This document shows positions 63,890-64,000 of a stretch of DNA of 64,000 nucleotides, in pieces. The notes beneath the pieces are model-generated. The model did no database searches and had not been told where the DNA came from. It worked only from the letters and a program-made list of their open reading frames with translations. The stretch is from Halorubrum trapanicum. Lineage in GTDB: Archaea; Halobacteriota; Halobacteria; Halobacteriales; Haloferacaceae. Location: assembly GCF_017873555.1 (NCBI RefSeq), contig NZ_JAGGKE010000003.1, forward strand, positions 290,316 to 354,315, written 5' to 3'. The position numbers and the translations under genes are program-made. How positions within the stretch are numbered: position 1 is the first letter of the stretch; each line of letters begins with the position of its first letter.

Positions 63890-64000
63890 TGCGGTGGCGC
63901 GTGCCGACGAGCGCCCGAAGGGCGCGAGTCGCACGCGCGAGGGAGTCGCGGGGGCCCGCCGCGCCCCCCCCCCGGGGGGGGGGGCGGGGGGGGCGGGGCG
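63890..64000 (+). repeat. Dispersed structured repeat, copy D (cut by the window end)
   Basis: It starts with GATGCGGTGGCGCGTGCC, as in copy A. H1 at 63911-63925 is GCGCCC-GAA-GGGCGC, a different stem sequence from the other copies but still perfectly paired. CACGCGCGAGGGAGTC follows. The last ~40 bases turn into C- and G-runs, which look like an assembly end rather than real sequence. Confidence 0.65.

Overview
The window is a dense, GC-rich stretch of archaeal chromosome from an extreme halophile (class Halobacteria). The evidence is the very acidic proteins, the archaeal information-processing genes (aIF1A, aIF2-gamma, Rpo7, Spt4, S17e, S19e, S24e, EF-1beta, class I LysRS, Kae1-Bud32, TmcA), and starts that mostly follow a T/A-rich TATA element by about 25-32 bases with no leader, as in haloarchaeal leaderless transcripts. 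Gene content and base composition suggest a Halorubrum-like genus; that is inference. I see no rRNA or tRNA gene, CRISPR array, transposase or prophage. The last ~40 bases are a C-run/G-run that looks like a low-quality contig end.

Layout. 1-9.6 kb: aIF1A, small membrane proteins, an aldo/keto reductase, a Gly/Met-rich low-complexity protein, a small AT-richer islet (45-aa protein and a DUF7718-like protein), the B12-dependent ribonucleotide reductase, and a DUF7127-Cdc48 operon with a palindrome over its start. 9.8-16.4 kb: alpha/beta hydrolase, DUF2391 protein, Hsp20, ABC1 kinase, site-2 protease, a DUF7123 winged-helix protein with a palindrome spanning its TATA box, and a MobB-MoaE fusion. 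16.5-20.9 kb: UMP kinase-LysRS operon, histidine kinase, small Zn-ribbon proteins. 20.9-26.3 kb: a minus-strand archaeal core operon (aIF2-gamma, PIN protein, Rpo7, Spt4, dephospho-CoA kinase, S24e, Kae1-Bud32). 26.8-34.4 kb: DUF5810/DUF5809 genes, zinc finger-EF-1beta pair, TctA-like permease, S17e, and a four-gene overlapping operon led by cofD. 34.4-45.6 kb: asparaginase, HTTM protein, glycosyltransferase, isocitrate dehydrogenase, Lrp regulator divergent from carA, SurE, GluRS, 7Fe-type ferredoxin. 46-55.9 kb: TmcA, UPF0179, uridine phosphorylase, two tandem pilin-signal surface proteins, HMG-CoA synthase, S19e. 56-57.3 kb: a lower-GC islet with a divergent unknown gene/winged-helix regulator pair. 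57.5-63.8 kb: PEP carboxylase, Rieske protein, a PGF-CTERM surface protein pair and a DUF5817 protein.

The most unusual signal is not a gene. Four intergenic regions (26474-26737, 39716-40065, 45674-45936 and 63890 to the window end) hold diverged copies of one ~260-350 base element with a fixed order of three hairpins. Between copies the stem sequences change on both sides together, while short unpaired or linker segments stay constant. The third hairpin keeps a GGG/GGG internal loop closed by CAAAG/CUUUG in all three full copies. This pattern of compensatory change suggests a structured RNA or DNA element that is dispersed in this genome. I do not recognise it as a named family. It also generates spurious open frames.

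Second-tier items are several perfect palindromes placed as operators at promoters (DUF7127-cdc48, DUF7123, lrp/carA, the 56.8-kb regulator), a chimeric surface protein whose 3' half has a different base composition, and the absence of rps27ae from its usual place beside rps24e.
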